In this document: piece after piece, positions 23,223-35,425 of the stretch
How the letters are laid out: every line of letters starts with the position of its first letter
Position numbering within the stretch: position 1 is the first letter of the stretch
From: Flabesymbios commensalis
Lineage: Eukaryota > Annelida > Polychaeta > Terebellida > Flabelligeridae
DNA length: 64,000 bases
Direction of reading: 5' to 3'
NCBI GenBank assembly: GCA_964017125.1
Contig: OZ024902.1
Span: 38,777,780 to 38,841,779 of the forward strand
Notes under the pieces: generated by a model
The model's database searches: none
Told to the model about the DNA's origin: nothing
The model's input: only the letters and a program-made list of their open reading frames with translations
Position numbers and translations under genes: made by a program

Positions 23223-23671
23223 ATTTTTACCATAGTAAAAATTGAGATTTTGTTGGGAAAAACATCTATAAAGGAAATCGTGTTGTGTACTCGTCAAGTC
23301 CCACTGGGATGAATATTAATGCTCATGGATAGGATATTGTGCTTTCACAGCTTCCCATAAAACGCGGCAGAATAAAATATTACTATCGATTATTACGAGG
23401 TTCGCATTTATATGCGTTGCTAAAACAACACATCGCATTTCCTCAGAAGAAATGTTAATTAGTGGAATTGCGGCATTTCCCTGGACTGTGTATTTTGTAA
23501 GTCAGATACAATCCTAAGTGATCGCTGCACGAATATTATTTCTGCTATTTTTGTGTGTGATTTTCCTAATTTTCAAATGGCTCGACCATGCTAGGTAGAT
23601 AATGAGGTACGTGCTACGAAACGTTGTGCCGATTATTGAGCTGACGTTTGATTAAAAGAGATTAGGACCTT

Positions 23672-23737
23672 GGACTGATGCTGGCTAAATATATCGCCAA
23701 CGTCTCAGACGTTGGTCCAGCACTAGCCCGGCATCAG
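23672..23737. repeat. Palindrome of family G type
   Basis: CTGATGCTGGCTAAATAT and GCACTAGCCCGGCATCAG around CCAACGTCTCAGACGTTGG. Confidence 0.55.
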
Positions 23738-24167
23738 ATCATGGGGCTTCCAGGACCGCCAGCATCTGCCTGGCGGGACGCCCAATTAGGCCGACACGAT
23801 TACAGCCAACGAAGACACGCTTTAATTTCTGACGAATAGTCCTATTGCATGTCCTGCCACGAAACAATAAGCCCTGATGAAAGCAAAACTCGCCCTGATT
23901 ACGCCTTGCTGCTACCAGCGCTTGCCAAGCCCAAGTTAAAATCGAAATTGGAATTCGATGCCATTTCCGGGGACGAGTTTCTCGACGCCATCTCAATGGT
24001 GCAGCCGATGTCTCGGTCGATGCTTGATTAAATATTCGTTAATAATCTCTGAATGGGTGATCGTGGCATTTCTCGATGGTAATGATGATCCCTGCGTGAC
24101 ACAACTTGTACATATAAAAAAATGCCGATATTCTGTGACGGTTTTGTCAACACACTTCTCATGTTAA

Positions 24168-24243
24168 CCGTGGCATACGAAGCCAAGCACAGAAACTGAT
24201 TACTTGAAAAGTGAACAGCTACGTGTATTCGGCTTTGCATGAC
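24168..24243. mobile_element. Family A hairpin, old copy
   Basis: CGAAGCCAAGCACAGAAACTG and CGTGTATTCGGCTTTGCAT; many mismatches. Confidence 0.6.
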
Positions 24244-25100
24244 AAAAATGAGTGGGGTATAATCTTGACTTCGTACTTCCTTTTGTTGTGATATTGCCAC
24301 ATAAGCGACGTATGTTATTGAAGCAATAATTAGAGTCACTCACTCTCAGACTAGTATTAATATTATAATAGTCAGTTTCCCAAGATCGTCGTGATGTACG
24401 TTTGATAAATGGTAGGAAATATTTCCAAATAGCATTGTGATGATGAATTCTCCCGGAATTATAATTTGACTTTTAATTTCTAACCCAGTCGGAATTGCAC
24501 ATCGTAGTACAGAAATGTGTGAAACAAAGAAAAGAAATATTCACAATTCATCATTTGACCCGTATAGCGCGGGGATCGACTTTAGACGTCGTCAAAATTC
24601 CAAGTTTATCTTTATCTGTATATTGTGAAAAAAATGCGCTCTAAAGATAAAACATTCTAGTACAGTTCATTTATTAATTCCTGATATTTAGGACAAAAAC
24701 ATAGGAAGCTAGTGAATATCATAATTATTGCGGGGACCGACTTTTGTCGTCAAAATCTGACATCTACATCCTATTTTTCATTCATTTAGAGCTAGAAATT
24801 GCGTCGTTATTCTACTAAGGTCAAATCACTTATTTCACACAACCGTTCACTTCCTGGTACTTGTTCATTATGCGATATCTGCCCGTCTATCTTGCTAAAG
24901 GTAGTCACGCTTCTAGATTGACAAAATATAGATCGTTTAGCTTTTATTAACGTAACAAATAATTCTGTTTTGGGATTTACTTTGAATACAGCAGAAGTTC
25001 TTAACTTAGGTTTAGATGCCAAGCTTAATTATTGATTGGTATACCTTTTGACAATAGCTGTTATTTGACAGTTTGTAACGGTATAATATGTGAGATATTA

Positions 25101-25469
25101 TTAAAGGGACATGCCCAGGCTAATATCGTCAAAAAATCGGTGATTTTATTTTGGCTTATTAATATGACCATATGATGTAAACATGTCCATAGACTAAAAC
25201 TGCAAAAGTTTTTTAATTTTTGTGCTGCGCATTCACCAGTTAGGCTTGAAATAGAGACGAAATTTCTGATTTCTAATTATTGACAACCATGTCAAAAATA
25301 AGAAATACGGGAATTTCGTCTCTATATCTAGCCTAACTGATAAGTGCGCAGCAGAAAAATTAAAAAACTTTTGCAGTTCTAGTCTATGGACATGTTTACA
25401 TCATATGGTCATATTAATAGGCTAAAATAAAATCACCGATTTTTTCGTGACCTGGGCATGTCCCTTTAA
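25101..25469. mobile_element. Giant hairpin MITE, family J
   Basis: A 369-bp near-palindrome that reads TTAAAGGGACATGCCCAGG at the left and its complement at the right. Arms of about 165 bases differ at a few positions; the middle has its own small hairpin (TTGACAACCATGTCAA). TTAA is at both ends. No protein frame is present. A partial second copy is at 42289-42509. Confidence 0.8.
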
Positions 25470-26878
25470 ATGCTATATTTAAATCCAGCTCTAGAAATAT
25501 ATATAAAGCTTTACCCGTTTTACCCAACCGAATTTACTGTTTCTCATGTTCTTGAATACCTTTAAAGGTGACCTCCGCTGGTTCAACGTTATTACTCTAT
25601 TCCACAATTTTGTAATACAATCATGTAACATATCTCGACAGAGAGAAACCCAATTATTACTTCACCATGTAGTGCTGGAATGTTGAGTTTTTGGTCCAAC
25701 TCCTAGAAAATACCTCAATGCATGGAATGCGAAAAAAAATTTCCCTTCACATACCACACGCACGCGTCCGTGGCAGATTATCATCGTGAGGGACATTTAG
25801 ATATTCAGCACCAAGATTAAATACAAAAATAAAAATAATCCAAACACGTAAAGACAAAATTGATCTTCTACTTGAACAGCAATCACCATTCGTCTTGTTT
25901 AATTGTGCGGTCTGGCCCAGTTTTCCCCATGGTTGAGCGCATCCATTGTTGGTCGTGTCACAACCAGCGCCGTCTTGAGCAGTGTGTGCGTCACACCAAC
26001 CTTATTTACGTTCTCCTTAATTGTGCAACGATGAAAGAAACGCGCCTATCTGTTCTTCCGCATTGGATGCCACATTAAAACAACACGTGATCGGCATTCA
26101 ATGCAAAAAATCATGCAAATTGCAAACCTCACAAAGTCGTTAGTTTAACAGATTGAAAGTATTATCTGATGAGCAATATCGTTGAACAAAATAAAATCTA
26201 ATTTCGAATAAGCATTTAAATTGTCCCGCTAATTTACAGTCGTTAGATTAGATAAGCAATTTTGTTTGTCAGTTCATATACTGTATTGTTAATACAATTG
26301 CAGAATGAAAGAATGGCCATAGCCCTAATTATATTTTAATTAACTTTCTATAAAAGGCACTCGAAGGGATGCCCATTATACCGCGCAATAAAAAAAATAA
26401 CGTCTGTCAGTCAGACATAATGTTACACATAAATGTGTGGCGTACATGTGGCTGTTTCCAATGTGTAAGTCGAAATGTAAAGATCCACCTATCACACACA
26501 GTCACGTAACACCGTCCTTGTCACTTTGTTTCTCTATCTATCCACAGTATCCTCGTTTGTCCCCAGTGACACTCCACACTGCTGGCTCAGATTACTGTTC
26601 CTGATATTCTTCCTGTGTCGAGCTGGCTTGAATATGCTGCGTCAGATTGCTTAAATAGTGAAAATTGATATTCATTGTAATATGTTATCTTAAGTACAGT
26701 GAATTATACAATGGAATCGATAAATAGTTCAATAAGCCTCCATTACATATGGGATGACGATAATAATTGCGCGTAATGGTTCATAGGCCTACTTCCTTTA
26801 TTATGATCGATAAAATCTTCTATTTGACGTTATTTTACCAATGAATGCTTTTTATTTTTACCAAAATCAATCACAACG
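25470..26878. other. Nothing recognised
   Basis: No frame above 72 residues and no repeat shared with the rest of the window that I could see. Confidence 0.45.
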
Positions 26879-26980
26879 CGCAAAACAAGCCAACGCGAGC
26901 GCGAAAGCGAACACGCAGGCGACGACAGTAAGGCGTTGTCCTTTTCGTTCGCTTTCTCCCCCGCGTAAGTGTGTTTTGCA
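26879..26980. mobile_element. Short CpG-rich MITE, family I
   Basis: About 100 bp with ends CGCAAAACAAGCCAACGCG and CGCGTAAGTGTGTTTTGCA; inner arms GCGAAAGCGAAC / GTTCGCTTTC. Shares TIR wording with 12883-13156. Confidence 0.6.
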
Positions 26981-27011
26981 TAGATGACAAAATCCTCCCT
27001 TTAGATATGAA

Positions 27012-27051
27012 AGGGTGTATCTGCCACTTTCCAAAGTGGCAGATACACCCT
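27012..27051. repeat. Perfect 19-bp inverted repeat
   Basis: AGGGTGTATCTGCCACTTT and its exact complement around CC. No similar copy noticed elsewhere in the window. Confidence 0.85.
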
Positions 27052-27560
27052 CTGGAGATTCAGACTTGTATACACCTACAGATATTATATATATACTTCC
27101 TTCGAAGGTTAAACAGGGCAGGGCTAACGTTACACAGCGCTGGCCCTGCGCTGTTCAACATATCGTGTGTGACGGCCATTAATTGATCAGATCGGGCGAG
27201 AGATCCTGGCAAGGACCGTAGAGAAGTTATGTGCATCTGTTAACGAGCTATCTGGATGATGTCGCCGGAGAAGCGGAACCCGTTATCCGTCCAGCTATAA
27301 ATAAAAAAGGATCACACTATATCATCTGTGTATTGTTTCTTACACTTAGTCTTAGTCTACTATTTCCTTTTGATTCAGCCCCATGGATGATACCATCGGG
27401 TACTCTGGTGACTATACCCTCTTTTACTCCTGACCCGGTCAGGAGGTATATTATAGGCCGAGGTGGCCATCTCAGCTTATCATATGTACAACTGTAATCT
27501 GGGTCAGTTGCTGTGAGAAAACCGACCTGAGGTTTCCCCTGAATTACATTTGTGCAAAGG

Positions 27561-27640
27561 ACATGCACAAGTCAAAAGAGAGTATCTGCTTACTTTAAAA
27601 GTAAGCAGATATATACTGCATTTTGGATTTGCAGAGCAGT
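27561..27640. mobile_element. Family A hairpin, subtype 1
   Basis: Centre GCTTACTTTAAAAGTAAGC is perfect; right arm has a short TATA insertion; ends in GCAGAGCAGT. Confidence 0.75.
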
Positions 27641-28434
27641 ATTGTTTATTATTTATACATAAATAAGTAGAATAATAATCTGAGATATCTGAATCGGAGA
27701 AAAATACATTTTTAATTAAATTTTATCCCGATGCCGCGACATAATATAGAATCTTATATTATCTCATATTATTATTCGTCATCTGAAAAGCTGTTGTTCA
27801 CCACGTCTCAGCCCTAATGATGGTCCCATCTAGCAATCTGTCACGGGACTCTGCGGTAATCACTAATATCTCGTAGTCATCATTATTTAGAGTGCTCGTT
27901 TATTTTTTTCGCGCTTCGTCGTTAGATTTTCTACACCAAAAAAGCAGCAGATATCGTAGTAAACTTGGCAGTTTTTTTTATAAATATCCTAAATCATAAT
28001 TTATTATGTCAAAATTTTAATATCCCTTGACATGGCTGTAGCTTGATATCTTATTATCACAGCATCACATGGCTGTTCACAAACTACATTATGTTTGGTA
28101 ATCTCGAATCCGATTAGCATCTGCCATAGAGAACGACAAGGTGTTTGCTATTGATTTTACTCTGGAAAGTAATTCCTCTTGTGGTAATCGTAATCTTAAC
28201 ACTGTTTTCCCATCAAACTCACTGTGAGAACCTGAGAACAACCAGTCAGCTAAAGTAATGATGTTGGCTCAGCTTAGGAAAAATGCCACCCGTTCACCCA
28301 CAACGCCATACACTCTTCTCCATTACCAGATTACCTAATTTCTGAAAATCGGCACTGTCATCTCGCGTGGCTTATATTCTTACTCCCAGCCTCAACGTCA
28401 CTGACCGGCTGATACTTTTAGAAAGGGTGGACGC

Positions 28435-28506
28435 TGCTCTGTAGCGACAACAGGCAGTATCTGCTTACTTTTCAAGTGAGCAGATACTGCTTTTTGGCTT
28501 TGCTCT
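28435..28506. mobile_element. Family A hairpin, subtype 1
   Basis: GGCAGTATCTGCTTACTT arm and its complement; left outer arm shortened. Confidence 0.75.
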
Positions 28507-28589
28507 CAAAACGGTTGGATCATTGGTGACGTCACTGGTAATATCACGGTTTCTCAACTATCTAATAGACACGTGACATAGACCCATAG

Positions 28590-28887
28590 AAGCTGTCAGC
28601 TTGTAAAGTCGCAGATCGCGGTTCAACCCCACTCTGGTCTTTACGTTTCAAAGAAACAATATGTTTCTTGCCCGCTGACTCGGGAAGATTCAATATTTTG
28701 TGGAGCCTCCGTGACCGAGAGGTAGCATGCTCGGACTCATACCGCCAAAGCTCAAATTTCGAATCCTGCGTCTTGAGGGCAGTGTCATTTCATTCATCTC
28801 ATCATCCTCAGGAGGTTCTCCTGGCCCAGTTTGGCTTATATGATTATATGTGCACAAAAGTGACCTGAAACCTCATTCATTTCATTT
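28590..28887 (+). mobile_element. Dimeric tRNA-derived SINE, 3' end interrupted by a TTAA element
   Basis: Head 1 is degraded (GGTTCAACCCC B box near 28620), the TTTCAAAGAAACAA linker is at 28648-28663, head 2 starts near 28695 and the core ends in ATTCATTTCATTT. The last bases are the TTAA into which the element at 28886-29131 inserted, so the SINE is older than that element. Confidence 0.75.
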
Positions 28888-29131
28888 AACCCTTTAACCG
28901 CCAAATTATTCAATCTGAATTTTCACCCACTTGAAGTTGTGTCTCGCTGACGCGATCCACAACTTCAAGTGAGTGAAAATTATTCAGATTTAACAAAATG
29001 GAGGTCAACTGTTTTCAAATATCGCTGATTGATGTCACATTTTATCTTTAACATGTTTAAAAGGTGGTACTTAATGTGCTAATAAAAAATGAAAACCTGA
29101 ATATATGCGGCACCGGCGGTTAAAGGGTTAA
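28886..29131 (+). mobile_element. Family B element inserted at a SINE 3' end
   Basis: Forward copy, TTAA on both sides, left TTAA being the end of the SINE at 28590-28887. Ends and hairpin are close to the 9829 copy, suggesting similar age. Confidence 0.8.
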
Positions 29132-29880
29132 CATAGGGCAGATGTGTCTGAATATTATATTATTACACTGGATATGGACACCTTGTGCCCGTCCAATTGT
29201 GGCTCAATGCTGGCCACCGTTCAAAAAGCTGTTCTAACATTTAGCCTTCACAGGCATGATCACGCAGACAAGTGATAATTTAGTAAATCCGTTAGTGTTC
29301 GTGAATGTCCGTTTTGTGTCCTGTTGTTGTCCGGCATATTCGCTTCATGTTCGGTAACGTTCGCTACGTCCGCCATAAAGTTTCCAGCATGTTGAAAAAC
29401 ACACACGTTTGGTAGTTGTCCGTTGTAAGTTTGTATCGTCCTGCATATATCCTGATTCAGTTCGTAACTCTTACGTTTAATATTCTGCACATCTTCCGTA
29501 GCGTTCGCTGGCGACGGAAAGCTTGCTGGAGAACATCAGACGGATTGTTGGCGAACATACAACACGATGCCTATACGATTATTACCGAACGCACCGTGTA
29601 GATAAATGAAAGTAAACTGAACGAAAAGATGCTAACTGGCAATGTAGTGGACATTTCAGCTATGCTAAAGCAGAACGTCGTAACCAAGCCTGTGCATCAT
29701 TGGGTGAAACACAGAAAATAACTGTTTTCGAGCATAGTTTGTCAATTTTTAATCCTTTTCGGGTTTTTTCCAAATAATAGTGTACGTTAATTATAATTGA
29801 AGTTACTTGTATGTATAAGGCACCAAACATCCAGACAAACTATAGTGCTTGTTTTATTTTCTATAAATATCAAGCCTTAT
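29132..29880. other. Stretch with scattered GTTCG/CGTTCG words
   Basis: From 29270 to 29600 short words such as GTTCGTGAATGTCC, GTTCGGTAACGTTCG and GTAGCGTTCGCTGG recur, a possible degenerate tandem repeat. No gene. Confidence 0.35.
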
Positions 29881-30180
29881 CTTGCTAAGTTTATTTTTTT
29901 TAATTTTTACCCATTTGATTTTGTGTCTTGCTACCACGACCCACAACTTCAAATGACTAAAATTTATTAAAATTTGTTCAATTTGAGAACAATTATTGGC
30001 AAATTTTGATGTTTAGACACCAATTTCATTCTCAATGGCTCTGTCTAATTTTTTTTCTGTAAATAAACCGATCTAAAATAAAATTTATCTTTTTTTATCT
30101 TATTTCAATAACAGTGATTTGGTCGACTATTAAAACGGATTAAAAACGACATTAGTTTTGATCAGCAGTATCAGGGTTAA
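29881..30180 (+). mobile_element. Family C element
   Basis: Degraded hairpin at about 29900-29965, then the tail with GGCAAATTTTGATGTTTAGAC and AACGGATTAAAAACGA, ending CAGGGTTAA at 30172-30180. Confidence 0.55.
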
Positions 30181-32044
30181 CAGTTTACAGTAATTAAAAC
30201 GTATAACATAACTGAATCAACATGTTACGGCAGTTTGGCGGCAAGTATTTTCACTTGCGACATTCTGGATATTGACCCATGACATTGGTATCCTTGGCAC
30301 TCTGATTATTTTGTTACAGGTGATAGGTACAGGTAATAATTATGCTGCATGACGGCAGTTAAATATGCCAAATTTGGGTGGCAAATTCAGCTGACTTTAT
30401 TATCAGTTTGTTGTGTTCTGTTGGCCAAACTTTGTGTAAGATATGCATGCGGCATACGCTTAAGTACGTTTTGTCTGTTAATCTTATGCCTGTGTTAGTT
30501 ACTGATTCGGTGGCATTCCGTTCATTATGTCCGTGTCAGTTCATGTGAGTCCCCCAATCTTCTAACGGGCTAGTGATTCTATCAGGGGATAAAAATAAAA
30601 CGTGTACGGTGATGTCCGTTGTCACACATGGAACACACATGGAATGATAAGTGTACCGCGACTGGTCGGGGAATTTAGCTACTCTGGTTCCCAGAGCCAC
30701 ACTACGCGGCGTGGCCGAGCTTCATGTAGCCTCTGGTATGCCCCAGTGGCGAATGTTTGTGACTTGTTGCTATTTTTAGATAAAAAAGGGTAATCCCCGA
30801 TTTCAGACATTTTTGAAAGGTCACTTCCCCGGATGAAGAGTTGCTCACAGTATTGTATTTCCCCTCTGACGCATTTCCTATGACTTGACCCGGAAAATTA
30901 TTCACCGGCCTCAATAGCACAGGCATGATGGTCACGTGACTAAGAACATTGGCCAATACCCGGCCATAAATGAAATTGGCCGGGCTCGCCAGGCAAGAAT
31001 TTAGCATGTCTACTAGTAAGGTCAATGGTACTCTCAGTGTTAATGACTTTACTAATGATACATGTAGTTCAAGGCTCCACTCCAGTCGTGCATCTAAAAG
31101 CCACGCTGCGCGGAGGAGCCTCCTTGCTGACTGACTACCTGTCACGAGAGCATTAATACCTTGCCAGTGCTACATCGACAAATGGGCCCGTTTCAAAATA
31201 TTTATCGGGAGGAGCTCGTTAGATTTAGTAGAGCACGACAGACAAAACAGTAAGACGCGTCACGCAGTTTTTAGCTTCCTCTGGAGACGTCCGGATGATG
31301 AAAAAAACATCACTCTGAGTAAATTATGGGAGGAAGAAAACACATTGTCTTCGCTTGGAAAGATTGTTTCCTGGATGTCTGAGTCCCACAGAGCAATCAA
31401 ATGTCCTGTTTTTGTACTGGGATTTCTCGTCATATATCAGTAGGATTGATGCTAGGGCCTGCATCTTTTGCTAGGGATGAAGGAACAGTAATAATAAATG
31501 ACGAAATTATTACTTGGAACAATTAGGAGCTTTATGCAATATTGATGTCAGCTCCACTCTATATCCATCAATAAGCTGAGTGTGTCACAATCGTTCACTC
31601 GGCTCGGATGTGGCTCCGAGGTTGTGCACCGTGGTTGTGCCTAAAGCAGTGCTCAAAACCTGCGGTGTTCAGTGTAGCCTACAATATTGTGCACTACAAA
31701 TAATTCTTAAAGTCATTCGAAAAGAGTATCCCGACTTCGAGTTTCCATCTAAAGTGATATTGCGGCGATGTGCAGCGACTTACGTGTATGTAAAGCAATA
31801 GGTCTCTCATTCATAAGAAACTATAACATGAAACAACGAATACCTATTTAAAAATCAGGTTGCTCAATGAAATATTGATCCAATGTTTTAGTTTTGGTGT
31901 TTTAGGATTTTCATGACATAATTATGTTGCATACTAGTATATTAGCCACATCTTTTTAGTGTGCTGGCAAAGTAGCAGCTAAAGTGAAACATAATTATAT
32001 GCAAAATGGATGATGTTTTAAGACCACTGGTATGTACATGTACA
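30181..32044. other. Unassigned; two chance frames
   Basis: The 147-residue minus frame at 30702-31145 has no recognised domain or splice context. Nothing else was seen. Confidence 0.4.
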
Positions 32045-32126
32045 CTGTCGTGCAAACCAAAAGGCAGTAGGCCTATCTGCTTACTTTGCGAGTTAGCAGA
32101 TACTGCTTTTTGGCTTTGCACGGCAG
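32045..32126. mobile_element. Family A hairpin with a short insertion
   Basis: GTCGTGCAAACCAAAAGGC left, CTTTTTGGCTTTGCACGGCA right; GGCCTA is inserted within the left stem. Confidence 0.8.
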
Positions 32127-32131
32127 TCTAC

Positions 32132-32270
32132 GGGCTAAACTGGGCCAGGAGAACCTCCTAAGCATGGTCAGATGACACTGACACTCTATAGAAACAGAGC
32201 TCGAAATTTAAGCCTTGCGAAGCCTTGGCGGTCTAAGGTCGTGGACGCTCCCTCTCGGGGTCACAGATAC
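32132..32270 (-). mobile_element. Partial SINE (core and head 2)
   Basis: The segment GGGCTAAACTGGGCCAGGAG followed by CTCGAAATTTAAGCC and GCGGTCTAAGGTCGTGG corresponds to the core and head 2 in reverse. It directly follows a family A hairpin ending at 32126. Confidence 0.65.
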
Positions 32271-32979
32271 TTCCCACAACATTGGATTGGTATAATCGGC
32301 ACATTCATTGCACACGCAGAAAAGCTGATAATAACATTATTTATCGCTCAGCTTAATTGCTTTGTATTTTCTGGAAAAAGGGTTATGGAATTGTAGTCTC
32401 TTCCCTGGCTATCTGTCTAATTCAATTTGTTTCCAATCATCTGACAATTGAAAAAAAAATAAGAATAAGATTTGATCTGCTTTTGTCGCGGCGATCAATC
32501 TTGTCGAGTTTTCAGATACCTTTGCAAACTATCTGTCAAGATCGATAATTGGATGGGGATTGGTGAATGCTACATTTTGTGGAAAGAGTGTCCTTCGTCT
32601 TCAAATTTTGACAGCCGAGTAGAGGATGGCAAAGCTAGGGGACTGCAGTATTTCACATTGGGCTTTCTTTGCTGTAAAATGTAATGGCTTCTTTAAAATT
32701 CAAAACGATTGCCACAACAAGCGGTACTTGGCAATTATACAGTTAGAGTTGCTGCTCCTGTATATTAAGGCGGTTTAAATACAATTTGTTCAGTTATTTA
32801 GCAATTGTCTATTAGTTTGTGTTTACCAGATAGAGCCATGTTTTCCACAAGCAATTCCAATCAAACTACTCACTTTTTAATGTGTTGTCAGGTGGAAATA
32901 GTAACCAAATAAAATTAAATGTAAAAATGGGGTTAAAAAAGAATGTGTCTAAAGTGAAGCCATTGAAAACTACTCATTG

Positions 32980-33113
32980 TTTGTTTAATTTGAGACCAAA
33001 CATTTGCAAATCCTGACGTTTAAGCACCCATTTGTTCCCAATAGCTGTGATTTAACCTGCTAATAAAACGGAACTAAAACTAGTATAGTCGTACTTGACA
33101 ATGAAAGGGTTAA
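32980..33113 (+). mobile_element. Family C 3' half
   Basis: ACATTTGCAAATCCTGACG, CCCAATAGCTGTGATTT and ATAAAACGGAACTAAAA followed by TGAAAGGGTTAA. The hairpin half is missing. Its final TTAA (33110-33113) is also the start of the next repeat. Confidence 0.6.
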
Positions 33114-33215
33114 CCCTTACAAGTCTGAATTTACCATTGTCATCTCCATCCACTACAAGCCGCGAATTGCTATCGCAATTCTCGCCTTTTAGTGAATGAA
33201 AATAACTTGAAGCGG
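33110..33215 (+). mobile_element. Hairpin repeat, family E
   Basis: Starts on the TTAA that ends the preceding family C copy (TTAACCCTTACAAGTC). Contains TCATCTCCATCCACTACAAG and GCGAATTGCTATCGCAATTC, related to the hairpin at 22827-22888. Confidence 0.5.
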
Positions 33216-34919
33216 GTGGGAAATGAAGAAATTATGTAGTTATTATCATAACAGTTCAACAAAAATTGTCATTCTAAAACCCCTAGGTATTAGGAAATTA
33301 AGTCATTCTTCATAGATGAGACTTAAGCAGCATTGGGTCAACGCGTTGTGCTTGCCAGGATGGCAGGTATCTGGCATGTCGCCCTGTAGACGACATGCCA
33401 GTCCGCAACTTTATGGAAAAAATCAAACCCGAAAAAAGATCGCTGATTTGTCCTGTAATTGCATGGTTCAGACTTGGTCAGCCACCGTGCATGGCGCCAG
33501 CGTGGGCCTCACAAGCAACCCAGATTGATTTCCTTCCTGCAAATTATTCACACAGAACAGTCTTGTCATGATTGCCGCACCAGGACTGGATTAGCAAGTG
33601 TCGTTTTCCGCAGGAACCTGTGCCACACTGTGTCCATGGCAGAGGTGACACAAAAAACACCTTACTGATCTCTGGTTCGGAGTTGACTGACACCTAACAT
33701 AGTACGTGTTCAATAAAGAGACTTTCGAAAAATTGATTGGTTCTATTATCAAGGATGTTACCGATGTAAGCGTATTGCTACTTGATCCACTGTATTTTTT
33801 GTACATTTATTGAATTGATTTTGGGCAAGAAATGAATAATTAGTTGTACATTTCAACTTTTAGGAATGAAGTGATGAATTGAAATGGAATTAATCAAATA
33901 CAGCTCTATGTACACCCTGCGCAAAGATTTTATGTCTGGGATGTAGTAACATTCAGGGAGTTCACTGAGGGCTTCACATCTTCGGATATTTTGAGATATT
34001 GCTGATTTGCAAGATAGCTTCCAATATATTTTTTTCGTGACAATTTAATTAGAAAAATGGCATTGCACAAATTTCTAACACAAATGGTAATAAAACCATG
34101 GTTTTACTTCGACCGTTGGCTGTCATTTGAAATATCGTGAATTTATTGAATTGACCATGGGATTCCACTCCACATTCCGCTAAATCACATTCGGCCAAGG
34201 ACAATATAAAGAGAAAATAACCGAAAAATTATGTCAGGTTAAAATCTCGCTTTTATTTCCACACTAAAGTTTATATATGTCGCACTCTACAGTCATAGTG
34301 TCTTCATTATCAGAATATTATTAGTGACAGTTTCTGCCGGGTGGTTGTTCTCATTTGCCCCAAATTTTAGGAGAAAGTTGTCTTGAATGTGGAATTATGT
34401 CAATCACGTTCATGTCGGTGCCTCATTATGGAACGGCGAAGCGACACGTTTGCCTATAAGTATCCGTCATTTGCGCAACAGATCTTTAGTAATCACATTG
34501 TGTGTTGAATCAGGACAAATAACTGTTTCTGTCGATAGAGAGCAGTGCCAGGACACATATTTTTTCTTCCGTCAAATAATGGCAATGCCTTTCCTGTGTG
34601 GTTTGCTTCGGGACGGATGTGATTACAACGTCAGCACGAGAAGTCTGCGTGGTATACTCAGGAAAACTTCGGAGCACGCCAGAACGAGGCGGCCTGACAC
34701 ACGCGTGCGCATGCTCGTGTCTGTCGCAGACACTCGGATCGATCCTCTCCATATCAGCGCAGAAATCTTATCTCAGCTGGAGCTGCTGATTTAATTGAGC
34801 TAATCGATAATCCGGCTTCCCAGGAGTGACCCTCGACCACCCATGCCGTGAAGGAGTGTGTGCGCGGGGTGGGTATTGGACAATAGTTCCAACATTCAGT
34901 CAGATGTTAGCTCACACCA
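33216..34919. other. Unassigned; one 135-residue frame
   Basis: The plus frame at 34387-34794 is the longest outside repeats here, but no family is recognised and frames overlap it on both strands. Confidence 0.4.
33326..33361. repeat. Right-half fragment of family G
   Basis: AGCAGCATTGGGTCAACGCG then TTGTGCTTGCCAGGA. Confidence 0.4.
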
Positions 34920-35010
34920 CCCAGCAAACGCGATATTCTGGGCCGATGTTGGCTTCTTGTTACAGCTCCCCAACATTGAACCAGCATTGGATCAACGTAT
35001 CCCGCCTGCT
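34920..35010. mobile_element. Family G element, degraded
   Basis: CCCAGCAAACGCGATATTCT left end, CATTGAACCAGCATTGGATC and CAACGTATCCCGCCTGCT at the right. The centre is diverged. Confidence 0.55.
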
Positions 35011-35349
35011 AGACGATGCTGCAAATTGAGTAATTATTGACCATGCATTCCAAATTAACAACACTGAACTTAGTTTTGAGGAGAACCTCTCTGTTCCTCA
35101 AATTAAATAGACTCTTGTGGTAAGGATACTAGCTATGAGGAGAGTAATCTCTATTGACTACAACAAGGAAAGGGGTACTATCTTCGCCATTTTCGTCCAT
35201 TGTACTCACAAAAAAATACTTTCTCTGGGGATTAGAATACAACGGACAAGAAAATGACCAATTACGCCAATGATCATCAGACCAGTGTCTCAATTACGGT
35301 GAGATATCTGAGATTGAACGAGAAGGCAGACAGTGGAGACAGCAACACG

Positions 35350-35425
35350 TCCGTGCAAAGCCAAAAAGGCAGTATCTGCTTACTTTACAAGAGAGCAGAT
35401 AGTGACTTTTGGCTTTGCACGGCAG
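35350..35425. mobile_element. Family A hairpin, subtype 1
   Basis: CCGTGCAAAGCCAAAAAGGC and TTTTGGCTTTGCACGGCAG; close to consensus. Confidence 0.85.

Larger units (their letters stand above)
23223..25100. other. Mostly unassigned
   Basis: Two fragments near 24565-24600 and 24730-24770 (GCGGGGATCGACTTTAGACG, GCGGGGACCGACTTTTGTCG) resemble a family D end, so an old family D pair may lie here. Confidence 0.4.

Noticed and set aside
23739-23996. Minus-strand frame with RTCNRTIRQKLKR and RPARQMLAVL
   Set aside because: It faintly recalls the DNA-binding part of Tc1-type transposases, but it is too short and the match too loose to call.
30702-31145. 147-residue minus-strand frame
   Set aside because: No recognisable motif or hydrophobic pattern beyond chance.
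34387-34794. 135-residue plus-strand frame
   Set aside because: No domain or family recognised, opposing frames overlap it, no splice context, and the length is possible by chance in 64 kb.
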